Notes: generated by a model not told the origin, from the letters alone. Positions 50,527-59,110 are shown, numbered from the stretch's first letter. The stretch: DNA of 64,000 nucleotides from Fimenecus sp045613685 (GCA_045613685.1 JAZLBL010000017.1:8587-72586); one strand, 5' to 3'. Translations and numbers: made by a program.

Positions 50527-53340
50527 ATGAAAGCAAAAAAACAAATACCTTATATCTGGATAGGGCCAATAATTACTCTTGGCATAATGCTTGTGCTTTA
50601 TGCTGTGGGTGGAATTTATCCTTTTGGTGCTAATTCAACTGCTTATTATGATGGCTTTGCGCAATATATTCCAATGCTTGCAGAGTTTAAAACAAAAATA
50701 GCAGAGGGCGGCTCACTTCTTTTTTCATGGCATTCTGCTGGTGGTTTAAACTTCTGGTCAGCTATTGGTTATTATCTTGCAAGTCCTTTCAATTTAATTG
50801 CACTGTTTTTCCCTATTGAAAAAATAAACAATGCATTTGCTCTTATAACTTTAATAAAACCATTTTTTCTTGCTCTCACTTTCTCTATTTTCTTAAAGAA
50901 TATATATAAAAAGAATGATTTATCAGTTGTAATATTTTCAATTCTTTGGGCAATGTCAAACTTTATGACTGCTGGAATATATAACCTTTCATGGTATGAT
51001 ACATTAATTTATTTTCCACTTGTTATAATGTCACTCAAACAAATGATGGATGGTGAAAGTGCTTGGAGATATACACTTTTCTTAGGTCTTTCTATTATAT
51101 CTGATTATCACATGGGATTAATAATTTGTATTTTCTCTGTAGTTTATTTCATCTATTCGTTTGTTTCTGATGATGATGTAGCTTATGAGGGCGTTGTTGC
51201 ACAACAACAAGAAAGTGATGTGGATGACGACCAGTCAGTCAATCTTTTTGCAGTTTTTCAAAATTCATATTTATTAAAATCTATTTTTAAATTTGGCTTA
51301 TCAACACTTCTTGCATTTGGCACAGCGTCTATATTTGTTTTGCCAATATTCAATGCTCTCCAAAATGCAGGTGTTGCAATGCACGAACATTCTCACTCTG
51401 CTTTCAACGTAACCGCAAATGGTGTTTGGGGATTATTGGCATCTCACATTTTCCCATTTAGCAATGGCTATTACACAAATACAGCAACGGAATGTGTATT
51501 TGCTTTTGCAGGTATATTGACATTGATTTTAGCAGTTGCTTATTTCTTTGCAAAAGGAATTTCTATTCGTAAAAAAGTTGGAAATGCATTACTTATTGCA
51601 GTTTTGTGGTTGTCAATTTTGATAAGTGCAATTACTCATATCTGGCATAATTTTGAAGACCCGAACGGCATTATGTATCGTTTTGCGTTTGTTTATAGTT
51701 TTGTACTTATTAAAATTGCATATGAAGCATTCTGCGAAATCAAAAACATTAAATGGTATGGTTTTGTTGCGGGAGTGGCTTTTGCAGGTCTCTGTTTTGT
51801 TGGTGTATATGTGAACGATATGTTCAACTTTGCTTATTGGTCAGCAAAACTTGCAACAATCATAATTGCATTTACAACTATTTTTGCAGTGCTTTTGATT
51901 CTATTAAGCAAAAAAGAAAAAATCAGGCCAATCATTACTGTGATTTTACTTATTTGTGTTATTGCTGAATCATTAATTTTTAACTGGGATAATATTAATA
52001 CTATTGAGATAGATAATGAACTTTCAGAAGATTTAATTGTTTCGGAATTAACTAAAAATATTGAAGCAGACGATTCTGTTTATTTTGCAAGTAAGGTTCA
52101 AAAAAATAGTGATATGGTGCCCTATAACGTTATTTATGGTTATAAGGGATATGAAAGTTATTGTTCATTAACAGATGGTGAATTTACAACTGTGTTTGCA
52201 GATTTAGGTTCTTTTAGCAACAGAGTTAATATGCAAAAAGGACCAAGTGAACAGACACCGATTTTTAATATGTTGTTCCCAACAGACTATTATATTGACG
52301 GTACAGGTCGTTTGAGTGAGTCAGCATACAGAACAAAGATTACTGATAAAGATGGGTATGTTCTTTATAAAAACAACTATACTATGCCATTTATGTACAC
52401 AATAAGCGCTAATGTTGTTGAGTGGGACCCATTTGCATATTTCTTTGCTATGGATAATATGAATGGCGTGAGTCAGTTTGTAACAGATTCACAAGAGAAT
52501 GTTGTTGCCTATAATACTCCAACAAACTTTAAATTTGAAAACTGCACGCACATTTCTGTTTTTGACCGTGTTGATGTTGAAAGTTCTGGTCTGCCAAAAG
52601 AATATTATGAGTTTAGAGAGAAACGTATGTCAGGTTACTCATATAAGGTGACTGATATGACAAAGCCAGCATATATCACATTTGATTCAGTTGCAGAAAC
52701 TGATGGTATGATGTATTTGTATGTTGATACTTATGAGCTGGTTGATATGACCGTTACTCTCAATGGCAAGACAAATGAATATTATCTTTTCGGTGCAGGT
52801 GACAACTGCATCTATGAACTTGGCGAAGTGAAAAAAGGCGATGTGGCAACAATCACAATTGGTGGTTATCGTGAAATGAATTTCGGCAATGACAATGTTT
52901 ATGCACACCAGAACAACAGCTTTACAACAACTTCTTTCACAGTTGATATGGAAAAGTTTGAGAATGCTTATAACAAGCTTGATGCTATGAGTGACACCGA
53001 GATGCTTGAATTCTCTGACACTTATGTTAAGGCGAAGGTTACAAGCTATACTGATGGTGCTCTCTACATCCCAACATCCTATGACGAGGGTTGGACAATT
53101 CTTATCGATGGTGTTGAAACTCCACTTTATGAGCATGAAAGTCATATTTTAATGACTGCAATTTCTGAAGGTGAGCACATTGTTGAGATGAAATATTGTC
53201 CTGTTGGTTTTATGCCGGGTGCGATAATCACAGGCGTCAGTGTAGTAATTCTCATAGCTTGGGCAATAATTGCCACAAAGCGTTGCAAAAAGGAAGAAGA
53301 ATATGCTACAATATCATCAAACGATGTGAATGAGGAATAA
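50527..53340 (+). CDS. YfhO-family membrane protein (GT-C-type)
   Basis: The 937-residue protein has about 13 membrane segments in the first 480 residues and a large extracellular C-terminal domain, with one membrane segment at the end (about 905-925). YYDGFAQYIPML near residue 37 includes the loop Asp expected for GT-C enzymes, and LFSWHSAGGLNFWSAIGYYLASPFN is typical of YfhO. YfhO proteins help glycosylate lipoteichoic acid in Bacillus. Here the gene lies between pilin genes and the prepilin peptidase, so pilin or surface glycosylation is possible. ATG 50527 has AGGA six bases upstream. Confidence 0.88.
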   Translation: MKAKKQIPYIWIGPIITLGIMLVLYAVGGIYPFGANSTAYYDGFAQYIPMLAEFKTKIAEGGSLLFSWHSAGGLNFWSAIGYYLASPFNLIALFFPIEKINNAFALITLIKPFFLALTFSIFLKNIYKKNDLSVVIFSILWAMSNFMTAGIYNLSWYDTLIYFPLVIMSLKQMMDGESAWRYTLFLGLSIISDYHMGLIICIFSVVYFIYSFVSDDDVAYEGVVAQQQESDVDDDQSVNLFAVFQNSYLLKSIFKFGLSTLLAFGTASIFVLPIFNALQNAGVAMHEHSHSAFNVTANGVWGLLASHIFPFSNGYYTNTATECVFAFAGILTLILAVAYFFAKGISIRKKVGNALLIAVLWLSILISAITHIWHNFEDPNGIMYRFAFVYSFVLIKIAYEAFCEIKNIKWYGFVAGVAFAGLCFVGVYVNDMFNFAYWSAKLATIIIAFTTIFAVLLILLSKKEKIRPIITVILLICVIAESLIFNWDNINTIEIDNELSEDLIVSELTKNIEADDSVYFASKVQKNSDMVPYNVIYGYKGYESYCSLTDGEFTTVFADLGSFSNRVNMQKGPSEQTPIFNMLFPTDYYIDGTGRLSESAYRTKITDKDGYVLYKNNYTMPFMYTISANVVEWDPFAYFFAMDNMNGVSQFVTDSQENVVAYNTPTNFKFENCTHISVFDRVDVESSGLPKEYYEFREKRMSGYSYKVTDMTKPAYITFDSVAETDGMMYLYVDTYELVDMTVTLNGKTNEYYLFGAGDNCIYELGEVKKGDVATITIGGYREMNFGNDNVYAHQNNSFTTTSFTVDMEKFENAYNKLDAMSDTEMLEFSDTYVKAKVTSYTDGALYIPTSYDEGWTILIDGVETPLYEHESHILMTAISEGEHIVEMKYCPVGFMPGAIITGVSVVILIAWAIIATKRCKKEEEYATISSNDVNEE

Positions 53341-53342
53341 TT

Positions 53343-54167
53343 ATGAATTTTCTTTTAGTTACAAAAATATTTTATACAGTGATTGTGTTCCTTTTTGGTC
53401 TTTTAATTGGTAGTTTTCTTAATGTGCTTATTTACAGAATTCCAAAAGGTGAGAATTTTGTTACAGAGAACAGTCATTGTATGAGTTGCAATCATCGACT
53501 CTATGCAAAGGATTTAGTGCCACTTTTCAGTTGGCTCTTTCTTGGTGGTAAATGTCGTTATTGCAAGGCTAAAATTTCTGCACAATATCCAATCGTTGAA
53601 GCAATCAACGGAATTATGTACGCACTCATATTCTGGTTTATCTGTGGTGAACCAAGAATCGCTCTTTTTGGTTACTGTGCAGCATTTTCTGCATTGCTTG
53701 TTGCTACAGTTATCGACTGGCGCACAATGGAGATTCCAGACTCAATGTGGATTGCTGTTTTAATCGGTGGTGTAATCACTTATATTGACGAATTAGTTGC
53801 AGAAGGATTTGACCTTGATTGCTTATTAGAACGCGTTATAGGCTTTTTTGCAGCAAGTGGCGTACTCTTCTTGCTCGCAGTTATCACCAAAGGTGGAATG
53901 GGTGGCGGCGACATCAAACTTATGGCTGCTGTCGGCTTTATGCTGGGGTGGAAAGTTGTGCTTCTCGCACTTGTTATGGGTGGATTTATCGGAACACTCT
54001 ATCTTATCTTTATGGCTATTAAGAATAAAGGTAAAGTGCCAAGAAAAGTTCCTTTTGCACCACACTTATCCCTTGCAACGGTAATTTGTATGTTTGTTGG
54101 CTCAAATATTATTGAGTGGTATTTAGCGCTTTGCGGAATCGTTTCTCATCATAATCATATTCATTAA
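53343..54167 (+). CDS. pilD: Prepilin peptidase / N-methyltransferase (A24)
   Basis: The 274-residue protein has FGLLIGSFLNVLIYRIPKGE at the start, two zinc pairs (CMSCNHRLYAKD; CRYCKAKIS) and the two catalytic Asp: ATVIDWRTMEIPD and GGGDIKLMAAVGF (GxGD). It cleaves after the Gly of the leaders listed above and methylates the new N-terminus. It starts two bases after yfhO, with GAGG inside that gene, so expression is coupled. It completes the pilus machinery. Confidence 0.95.
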   Translation: MNFLLVTKIFYTVIVFLFGLLIGSFLNVLIYRIPKGENFVTENSHCMSCNHRLYAKDLVPLFSWLFLGGKCRYCKAKISAQYPIVEAINGIMYALIFWFICGEPRIALFGYCAAFSALLVATVIDWRTMEIPDSMWIAVLIGGVITYIDELVAEGFDLDCLLERVIGFFAASGVLFLLAVITKGGMGGGDIKLMAAVGFMLGWKVVLLALVMGGFIGTLYLIFMAIKNKGKVPRKVPFAPHLSLATVICMFVGSNIIEWYLALCGIVSHHNHIH

Positions 54168-54180
54168 AATACATAAAATT

Positions 54181-54213
54181 AACGGTGAGAGGATTTCTCT
54201 CACCGTTTTTTTG
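54181..54213 (+). terminator. Terminator after pilD
   Basis: AACGGTGAGAG/CTCTCACCGTT with T7. Confidence 0.92.
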
Positions 54214-54218
54214 TTATA

Positions 54219-54412
54219 ACAAATTTGAATTTGTTTAATTGATTTAATAGCGTTGTTTCGCTTCCCTCTGACGAGGGAGGTGGCACGAGCAAAGCGAGTG
54301 ACGGAAGGAGAGAAAGGATTTTGACTACCCCTCAGTCGCTACGCGACAGCTCCCCTGACAAGTGGAGCCGAGAATATCTTTTCATTAAAACAATTCGACA
54401 AACCCCAATTTG
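54219..54412. repeat. 194-bp MITE-like repeat with nested hairpins after pilD
   Basis: Ends ACAAATTTGAATTTGT and (inverse) CAAATTGGGGTTTGTCGAA belong to the family seen at 48344-48643. Inside (54251-54370) are two facing double hairpins like those of the DUF559 element (CCCTC-TGAC-GAGGG plus CAC/GTG arm; GTCGC-TAC-GCGAC plus GCTCC/GGAGC), separated by about 20 bp instead of a gene. Confidence 0.7.
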
Positions 54413-54422
54413 CCGAATAAAA

Positions 54423-54452
54423 AAGGAACTCTCAATTGAGAGTTCCTAATTT
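54423..54452 (-). terminator. Terminator of the aldolase operon
   Basis: AGGAACTCTC-AATT-GAGAGTTCCT; on the minus strand followed by T6. Confidence 0.88.
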
Positions 54453-54462
54453 TTGTTTATGC

Positions 54463-55683
54463 TTATTTACCAGCTTGTTTTGAATATTTGAGTCTATAAA
54501 CGAGATTCATAATTCTTGTTTCAACTGGGTTGATTGGTTTTGCTTTGCCATAGAGCTTTGTGCAAACCTGAATCTTAGCACCCTTATTAGTGATAAATTC
54601 AATAGCACCAGCGTCATATTCGCTACCAGCAACACAAAGAGCACCGTTGTTATCAAGAAGAACAGCGTTTCTACCCTTGAGAGTTTTAACAACTTTCTTT
54701 GATGTTGCAAGAGAATTGTTAGGGTTGTAACCTGCGTGTTTAACAGTAACACCAACAATCTGAGCAAAGTCATCAATTAATGGACGCATTGTTTTGCCCA
54801 TCTTTGAGCAAGCAACTGTGAATGGGTCCTTTGTGTGATAGATGAAGTTAACATCTTCACGCTTTTTGTAAACTGCACGGTGAAGCTCGATTGATTCTTC
54901 ACAACCATCACCTGCAATAACGTTGCCTGTTTCGATATCGATTCTTGTGATAGCACCGTCGCCATCAACAAGTGAAATATTGAATACAGAGCCATCGCGT
55001 TCACTCTTACAAGCAGGGAATTCAGGTGCAGAAAGTGGCTTTTTAACAAAAGTATCCACAACATAGTCATTAATAGTTTCAAGACCATTTGCAACTGTGC
55101 CTGTGAGTGATTCATATTTTGTGATTACGAACTGTTCACAAATATTTTCAACGCATTTTGCAACGTTGAATGCATCGTCATAGTCAACACCCATGCAAAC
55201 AGCACCATGGTGAGCCATAACAGCAGCTTTTGAATCTGAACGAGTGATTGCATCAATAACACCTTTACGGAGTTTCTTTGTGCCAGGAAGACCATAAGAT
55301 GCGATAGGAAGATTGTCGCCAACTACCTTTGCATTTTCACCATCAATTCCGTTGATATCCATACCAATAGCTGAAACGATTGAAGCGTTAACCTGATGAG
55401 TATGAATAACAAATCCGATTTCAGGACGAAGCTTATAACAAGCAGCGTGAATACCTTTTTCGCTTGATGGCTTGATTTCGCCTTCATATTCAAGGTCTTC
55501 AATATTAACAAGCACGATTTCTTCAGGTGTGAGTGTTTCATAAGCACGGCCTGATGGTGTGATTACGAACTGTGTATCGCTGATTCTGCAAGAAATGTTA
55601 CCCCATGTACGAGCGATAAGACCTGATTCGATAAGCTCTTTACCAGCTTTGATAACAAGTTCTTTTGCTTGCATAATTTCCAT
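54463..55683 (-). CDS. Tandem class II aldolase/adducin-domain protein, second domain degenerate
   Basis: The 406-residue protein has two class II aldolase domains. The first (3-215) keeps the zinc ligands HTHQ and AHHG and the phosphate-binding segments TWGNISCR, TPSG and SSEKG, as in fuculose- and ribulose-phosphate aldolases. The second (225-400) keeps the fold pattern, but its ligand sites read YHTKDP and LLDNNGAL, so it is probably inactive or regulatory. I chose ATG 55683, eight bases behind GAGG; GTG 55692 is an alternative. It lies 72 bases behind the aminotransferase gene in one operon, with a GC-rich hairpin between. Substrate unknown. Confidence 0.85.
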   Translation of the reverse strand: MEIMQAKELVIKAGKELIESGLIARTWGNISCRISDTQFVITPSGRAYETLTPEEIVLVNIEDLEYEGEIKPSSEKGIHAACYKLRPEIGFVIHTHQVNASIVSAIGMDINGIDGENAKVVGDNLPIASYGLPGTKKLRKGVIDAITRSDSKAAVMAHHGAVCMGVDYDDAFNVAKCVENICEQFVITKYESLTGTVANGLETINDYVVDTFVKKPLSAPEFPACKSERDGSVFNISLVDGDGAITRIDIETGNVIAGDGCEESIELHRAVYKKREDVNFIYHTKDPFTVACSKMGKTMRPLIDDFAQIVGVTVKHAGYNPNNSLATSKKVVKTLKGRNAVLLDNNGALCVAGSEYDAGAIEFITNKGAKIQVCTKLYGKAKPINPVETRIMNLVYRLKYSKQAGK

Positions 55684-55755
55684 AATTTTCACCTCTCATT
55701 AGTGTGAATAAAGGCGAGCGAAGGTCTTTCGCCCGCCAATAAAGTATAACCTGAA

Positions 55756-57243
55756 TTATTTAGCAGGTTTAACTGCAACGTTTGCCAAAACTTTGTCGAA
55801 GCACTGAAGTGCCTGGTCAATCATCTTAGGTGTGTATGCAGCTGATGTGTAGAGACGGCTACCAGCAAGAGTAACAAGTCCTTCTGCCATGTAAGCAGCA
55901 CCCATATATTGCATTTCTTTCTTTCTTTCGCTTGTTGCTGAAAGAACACCAGGAATTGTCCAAGGTTTGCACCAGTCGATTGAGTAGTGCATTGTACCAA
56001 CTGTTTCAAGGTGACAAACAGAACCTTCGTTCCATGCAACGAATGGAAGACCATATTTTGCAACGATTTCCTGAAGACCTGTTGTAAGTCTGTCACCCAT
56101 TTCGCCAGCTTTCTGACATGCGTTCTGCTTGTCGATTTCTTCAAGAGTGAAGTAACCTGCGCAGCATGAAAGTGGGTTAGCAGTCATTGTACCGCCTGTG
56201 AATGCTTTCTTAATCTTCATGCCTGAATCATCAAGACCAGCACCAAGATATTTCATATATTCTTTCTTACCGCCGACACCACCAGCACCTGGATATCCAC
56301 CAGCGATAACTTTACCGAAGATTGTAAGGTCAGGAGAAACGCCGAAGTAACCCTGAGCACCTGCCATACCGATACGGAAACCTGTAACAACTTCATCGAA
56401 TACGAGAAGAGCGCCATATTTACGGCAAAGTCTTTCAACACCCTTGTTGAAATCATAGTCGATTGGAGTTGTACCACTTTCAGGACCGATTGGTTCGATA
56501 AATACAGCTGCTGTGCCACCACGAAGAAGGTTAGCACGAAGTTTTCTTTCAAGGTCATCAAGGTCACCTGGGAAGAATTCCTGAGTGTGCTTGAAGAGAT
56601 AGAGTGGAACACCACTTGCCTGTGTGAATTTTGAACCAGGAACACGGATGCCATAACCGAGCTGGTCTGACCAACCGTGGTATGCGCCACCCATTTTAAG
56701 AATGTTCTTCTTACCTGTAGCAAGACGAGCGACACGAACTGCTGTCATACAAGCTTCAGTACCTGAACCCTGCATACGGAACATCTGAACTGTTTCAACG
56801 CTGTCAGAAATCTTCTTAGCAAGTTTGTATTCGAATTCGTGGAAAAGACCTGTTGAAGGACCACATGTGTTAAGAAGGTCGATAACCTGGTCGCGAACTA
56901 CCTTAGGGTTTGAACCAAGAACTGTTGGACCACCAGCCTGAAGGAAGTCGAAGTATTTGTTGCCGTCAGCGTCATAGAGATAAGCGCCTTCTGCTTTTGT
57001 GAAAGCAAGAGGGAATGGATAGTTGAAAGCAAGGTTGTGCTGAACACCGCCAGGGATGATAGCTTTTGCTTCGTCAACTAATTCCTTTGACTTAACGCAC
57101 TTTTTGCCATAGTATTCTTCTTCATACTGTTTAAGAACTTCTGGCTTGATTGTGTAGATTGGCTTGCTGATAAGTTCATCAAGCTGTCTGTTGATAGCCG
57201 CAGCATCATGATAATGAGTGATTGCGAATCTTGTATCTGCCAT
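55756..57243 (-). CDS. Class III PLP-dependent aminotransferase (glutamate-1-semialdehyde aminomutase-like)
   Basis: The 495-residue protein has the class III layout: IIPGGVQHNLAF and FDFLQAGGPTVLGSNP near the start, MFRMQGSGTEACMTAVRVAR, YHGWSDQ, FDEVVTGFRIG (Asp binding PLP) and TIFGKVIAGGYP with the Schiff-base Lys, then FTGGTMTANPL. Closest pattern is HemL-like, but at 495 residues and with an extra N-terminal 60 residues it is not canonical HemL (about 430). No other tetrapyrrole gene is near. With a sugar-phosphate-type aldolase next to it, an amino-aldehyde or ketone intermediate is possible. ATG 57243 follows GGAGGG. Confidence 0.85.
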   Translation of the reverse strand: MADTRFAITHYHDAAAINRQLDELISKPIYTIKPEVLKQYEEEYYGKKCVKSKELVDEAKAIIPGGVQHNLAFNYPFPLAFTKAEGAYLYDADGNKYFDFLQAGGPTVLGSNPKVVRDQVIDLLNTCGPSTGLFHEFEYKLAKKISDSVETVQMFRMQGSGTEACMTAVRVARLATGKKNILKMGGAYHGWSDQLGYGIRVPGSKFTQASGVPLYLFKHTQEFFPGDLDDLERKLRANLLRGGTAAVFIEPIGPESGTTPIDYDFNKGVERLCRKYGALLVFDEVVTGFRIGMAGAQGYFGVSPDLTIFGKVIAGGYPGAGGVGGKKEYMKYLGAGLDDSGMKIKKAFTGGTMTANPLSCCAGYFTLEEIDKQNACQKAGEMGDRLTTGLQEIVAKYGLPFVAWNEGSVCHLETVGTMHYSIDWCKPWTIPGVLSATSERKKEMQYMGAAYMAEGLVTLAGSRLYTSAAYTPKMIDQALQCFDKVLANVAVKPAK

Positions 57244-57311
57244 AATTTTACCCTCCATTTAATTTGGAATTTTTAGAACTCACCTATTAAGGTGGATAAT
57301 CGTTCATACTA

Positions 57312-57339
57312 ATTATAGCACTAATTTTTGCTATGTCAA
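57312..57339 (-). promoter_or_regulatory. Promoter of the aminotransferase-aldolase operon
   Basis: Minus strand TTGACA, 16-bp spacer, TATAAT; the start codon is about 65 bases on. Confidence 0.88.
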
Positions 57340-57466
57340 ACCTTTTTTGTAAAATTATGCTATTGAATAGATGAAAATTAACTACAACAAGCAAAATTGC
57401 GCAAAATCAAGGTTGATTTAGATAAAAAATATCTAAATAACCAAAAATAAAGGTTTTTACAACAAT

Positions 57467-57514
57467 AAAAAACCATTCTTTTTGTAAAAAACATACAATT
57501 TAAAGAATGGTTTT
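57467..57514 (-). terminator. Terminator of the iron alcohol dehydrogenase gene
   Basis: AAAACCATTCTTT/AAAGAATGGTTTT, long AT-rich loop, T6 on the minus side. A second hairpin ATTTAGAT/ATCTAAAT lies at about 57415-57437. Otherwise the 57340-57574 gap is AT-rich and empty. Confidence 0.75.
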
Positions 57515-57574
57515 GTATAAGTAATATAGAAAAATTGATTTTTGAACAAAATTTAGACAAAAAACATCTAAACG

Positions 57575-58687
57575 CTACTTTTGGAACAAATTTTGAACTA
57601 ATTTTCCTGCATCTTCATTATTAAAATCGGTAGGGGAGTTCTTAAAGTTTTTAAGAGTTGCCCATCTTTCAACATAGTTTGCAATCTGTTCATTAGAAAC
57701 TGTAAAGTCAAATGAGCAGAAATTACAGAAAAGAGTGTTCAATGATTCAAAGTCAGTGCTCATTGCATCCATCAATTTGTTATAGAGTTCAGAATCTGCT
57801 TTTTCTGCTTCTTTAAGATATTGAGGGAGAAACACAGCACAAGCTAATCCGTGTGGAATACCAAAATCTTCTGTGAGAGCATATCCCATACCGTGTGGGA
57901 ATCCGGTGCCGCCCTTGTTGAGAGCAAAGCCTGCATAAAGAGATGCGAAATAAAGAATATTTCTTTCTTCTTTGTTTGGCAACTCTTTTGTCTTAGACAT
58001 TTTATCAAGTAAAGGATAAATCATCTTTGCAGACAAAAGTGAGAATTCTTTTGATAAAAAATCTGCTCTTGGTGAAAACATTGATTCGATTGCGTGGCAA
58101 AGTGCATCAAGTGCAGTTGAAACGGTTACAGAGAATGGCATTGAATATGTGTATTTAGCATCGGCAATTACATATTTAGCATAATAGTTTTTGCCACCAA
58201 TACTTTGCTTTCTTCCGTCCTTTCTTGTGAGCACAGAAACACCTGAAACTTCACTTCCTGTGCCTGATGTTGTACCAATAAGTACAAGTGGTAATGGAGA
58301 ATTCTCAACACCTGAAGAATAAATGTCGTCATCAACAATGTGCTCATTTGTTGCATAAACACAAACAGCTTTAGCTGCGTCGAGCGGTGAGCCACCACCA
58401 ATGCCGACAACAAAATCTGCGTCAAAATCTCTTGCAACCTTACCACCATTATAGCAGTCAATGGTTAATGGATTTTCTGTGATTTTATCATAGATTTCAT
58501 ATTCAATATTCAATTCATTAAAAATGCTAATTATATCATCAAGTGCACCAGATTTTTTAGCGGATGTTTTTCCTGTAACAACTAGGCACTTTTTACCCAA
58601 TCCAGAAAATATCGCTTTGTTATGATTTAAAGCATCTTCGCCACTTAAAACATTAACAGGCATATAAAAATCAAAAGCACAATTCAT
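57575..58687 (-). CDS. Iron-containing alcohol dehydrogenase
   Basis: The 370-residue protein has the family GGGSPLDAAKA motif (cofactor), TSGTGSEVSGVSVLT, and the metal ligands Asp and His in TALDALCHAIES, FPHGMGYA and IPHGLACA. It reduces an aldehyde or oxidises an alcohol with NAD(P)H; this branch includes butanol, propanediol and phosphonoacetaldehyde enzymes. ATG 58687 follows AAAGGA at nine bases; upstream in-frame ATGs lack spacing. The gene stands alone on the minus strand, 330 bases before the aminotransferase operon, and may serve the same pathway. Confidence 0.93.
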   Translation of the reverse strand: MNCAFDFYMPVNVLSGEDALNHNKAIFSGLGKKCLVVTGKTSAKKSGALDDIISIFNELNIEYEIYDKITENPLTIDCYNGGKVARDFDADFVVGIGGGSPLDAAKAVCVYATNEHIVDDDIYSSGVENSPLPLVLIGTTSGTGSEVSGVSVLTRKDGRKQSIGGKNYYAKYVIADAKYTYSMPFSVTVSTALDALCHAIESMFSPRADFLSKEFSLLSAKMIYPLLDKMSKTKELPNKEERNILYFASLYAGFALNKGGTGFPHGMGYALTEDFGIPHGLACAVFLPQYLKEAEKADSELYNKLMDAMSTDFESLNTLFCNFCSFDFTVSNEQIANYVERWATLKNFKNSPTDFNNEDAGKLVQNLFQK

Positions 58688-58742
58688 AGGTATCATTCCT
58701 TTCATTCTTATTCTATCACAAGTTCAAAAGAAAAGCAAAGCA

Positions 58743-58776
58743 AAACTCCCTGCCGAACTAGTCAACAGGGAGCTTT
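58743..58776. terminator. Probable terminator upstream of the alcohol dehydrogenase
   Basis: AAACTCCCTG/CAGGGAGCTTT stem with a 13-nt loop. It could end minus-strand transcripts from the small gene at 59077. Confidence 0.55.
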
Positions 58777-58810
58777 ATTTATGAGAAAAATTATTATGAC
58801 CTATTTAAGT

Positions 58811-58827
58811 GACTTGAAAATCAAGTC
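58811..58827. other. Short perfect hairpin
   Basis: GACTTGA-AAA-TCAAGTC, beside the larger inverted repeat. Confidence 0.5.
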
Positions 58828-58837
58828 TATATATTAA

Positions 58838-58934
58838 AATTCTTGTGGGTGGGAAATAGGGATTGGTGTTATACTTTATGAAAAAGGAAAGGGAAAATTT
58901 GTTGGGGATTGGAAAAACCCACCTCACAAGAATT
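58838..58934. repeat. 97-bp element with 16-bp inverted ends
   Basis: AATTCTTGTGGGTGGG at the left and CCCACCTCACAAGAATT at the right (one bulged base). The inside is G-rich on the plus strand, with GGGATTGG twice. No coding frame. Directly downstream of the 36-codon gene when read on the minus strand. Confidence 0.55.
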
Positions 58935-58966
58935 GTAAACAAACTAAAGGAATTTTCGTTCAGCAC

Positions 58967-59077
58967 TTATGCTGCAAGGCCAAGTAACTGAACAGTTTTG
59001 AGCAAGGACTTGAATGAGAACTTTTCTTCAAGCAACTCAACAGCGAGTTTCATCTGCTCTTGTTCGGCAATAAACAC
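58967..59077 (-). CDS. 36-residue protein of unknown function
   Basis: GTG start at 59077, nine bases behind AAAGGAGG, itself 33 bases behind a near-consensus promoter. The product begins MFIAEQEQMKLAVELLEEKF and ends SLLKTVQLLGLAA. It is predicted to be one amphipathic helix, acidic in the first half and hydrophobic at the end, with no Cys, no signal peptide and no known motif. The combination of promoter, site and stop makes it a gene rather than chance. It could be a regulator of a partner protein, a membrane-active peptide or an intracellular signal; the sequence does not decide. Palindromic operators lie upstream. Confidence 0.65.
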   Translation of the reverse strand: MFIAEQEQMKLAVELLEEKFSFKSLLKTVQLLGLAA

Positions 59078-59110
59078 TTGTCTTCGCCTCCTTTATTCTG
59101 TTGTGGCTAT

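Noticed and set aside
55756..57243. True HemL (glutamate-1-semialdehyde aminomutase) for tetrapyrrole synthesis
   Set aside because: Longer than HemL, no other hem genes nearby, and co-transcribed with an aldolase; kept as a class III aminotransferase.
58781..58837. Possible 18-codon plus-strand peptide beginning MRKIIMTYLS
   Set aside because: No ribosome binding site or promoter; it overlaps a perfect hairpin.
58841..58920. G-rich spaced repeats (GTGGG, GGGAAA, GGGGATTGG) resembling MraZ boxes
   Set aside because: No mraZ or rsmH gene follows and the spacing is irregular. I treat it as part of the inverted-repeat element.
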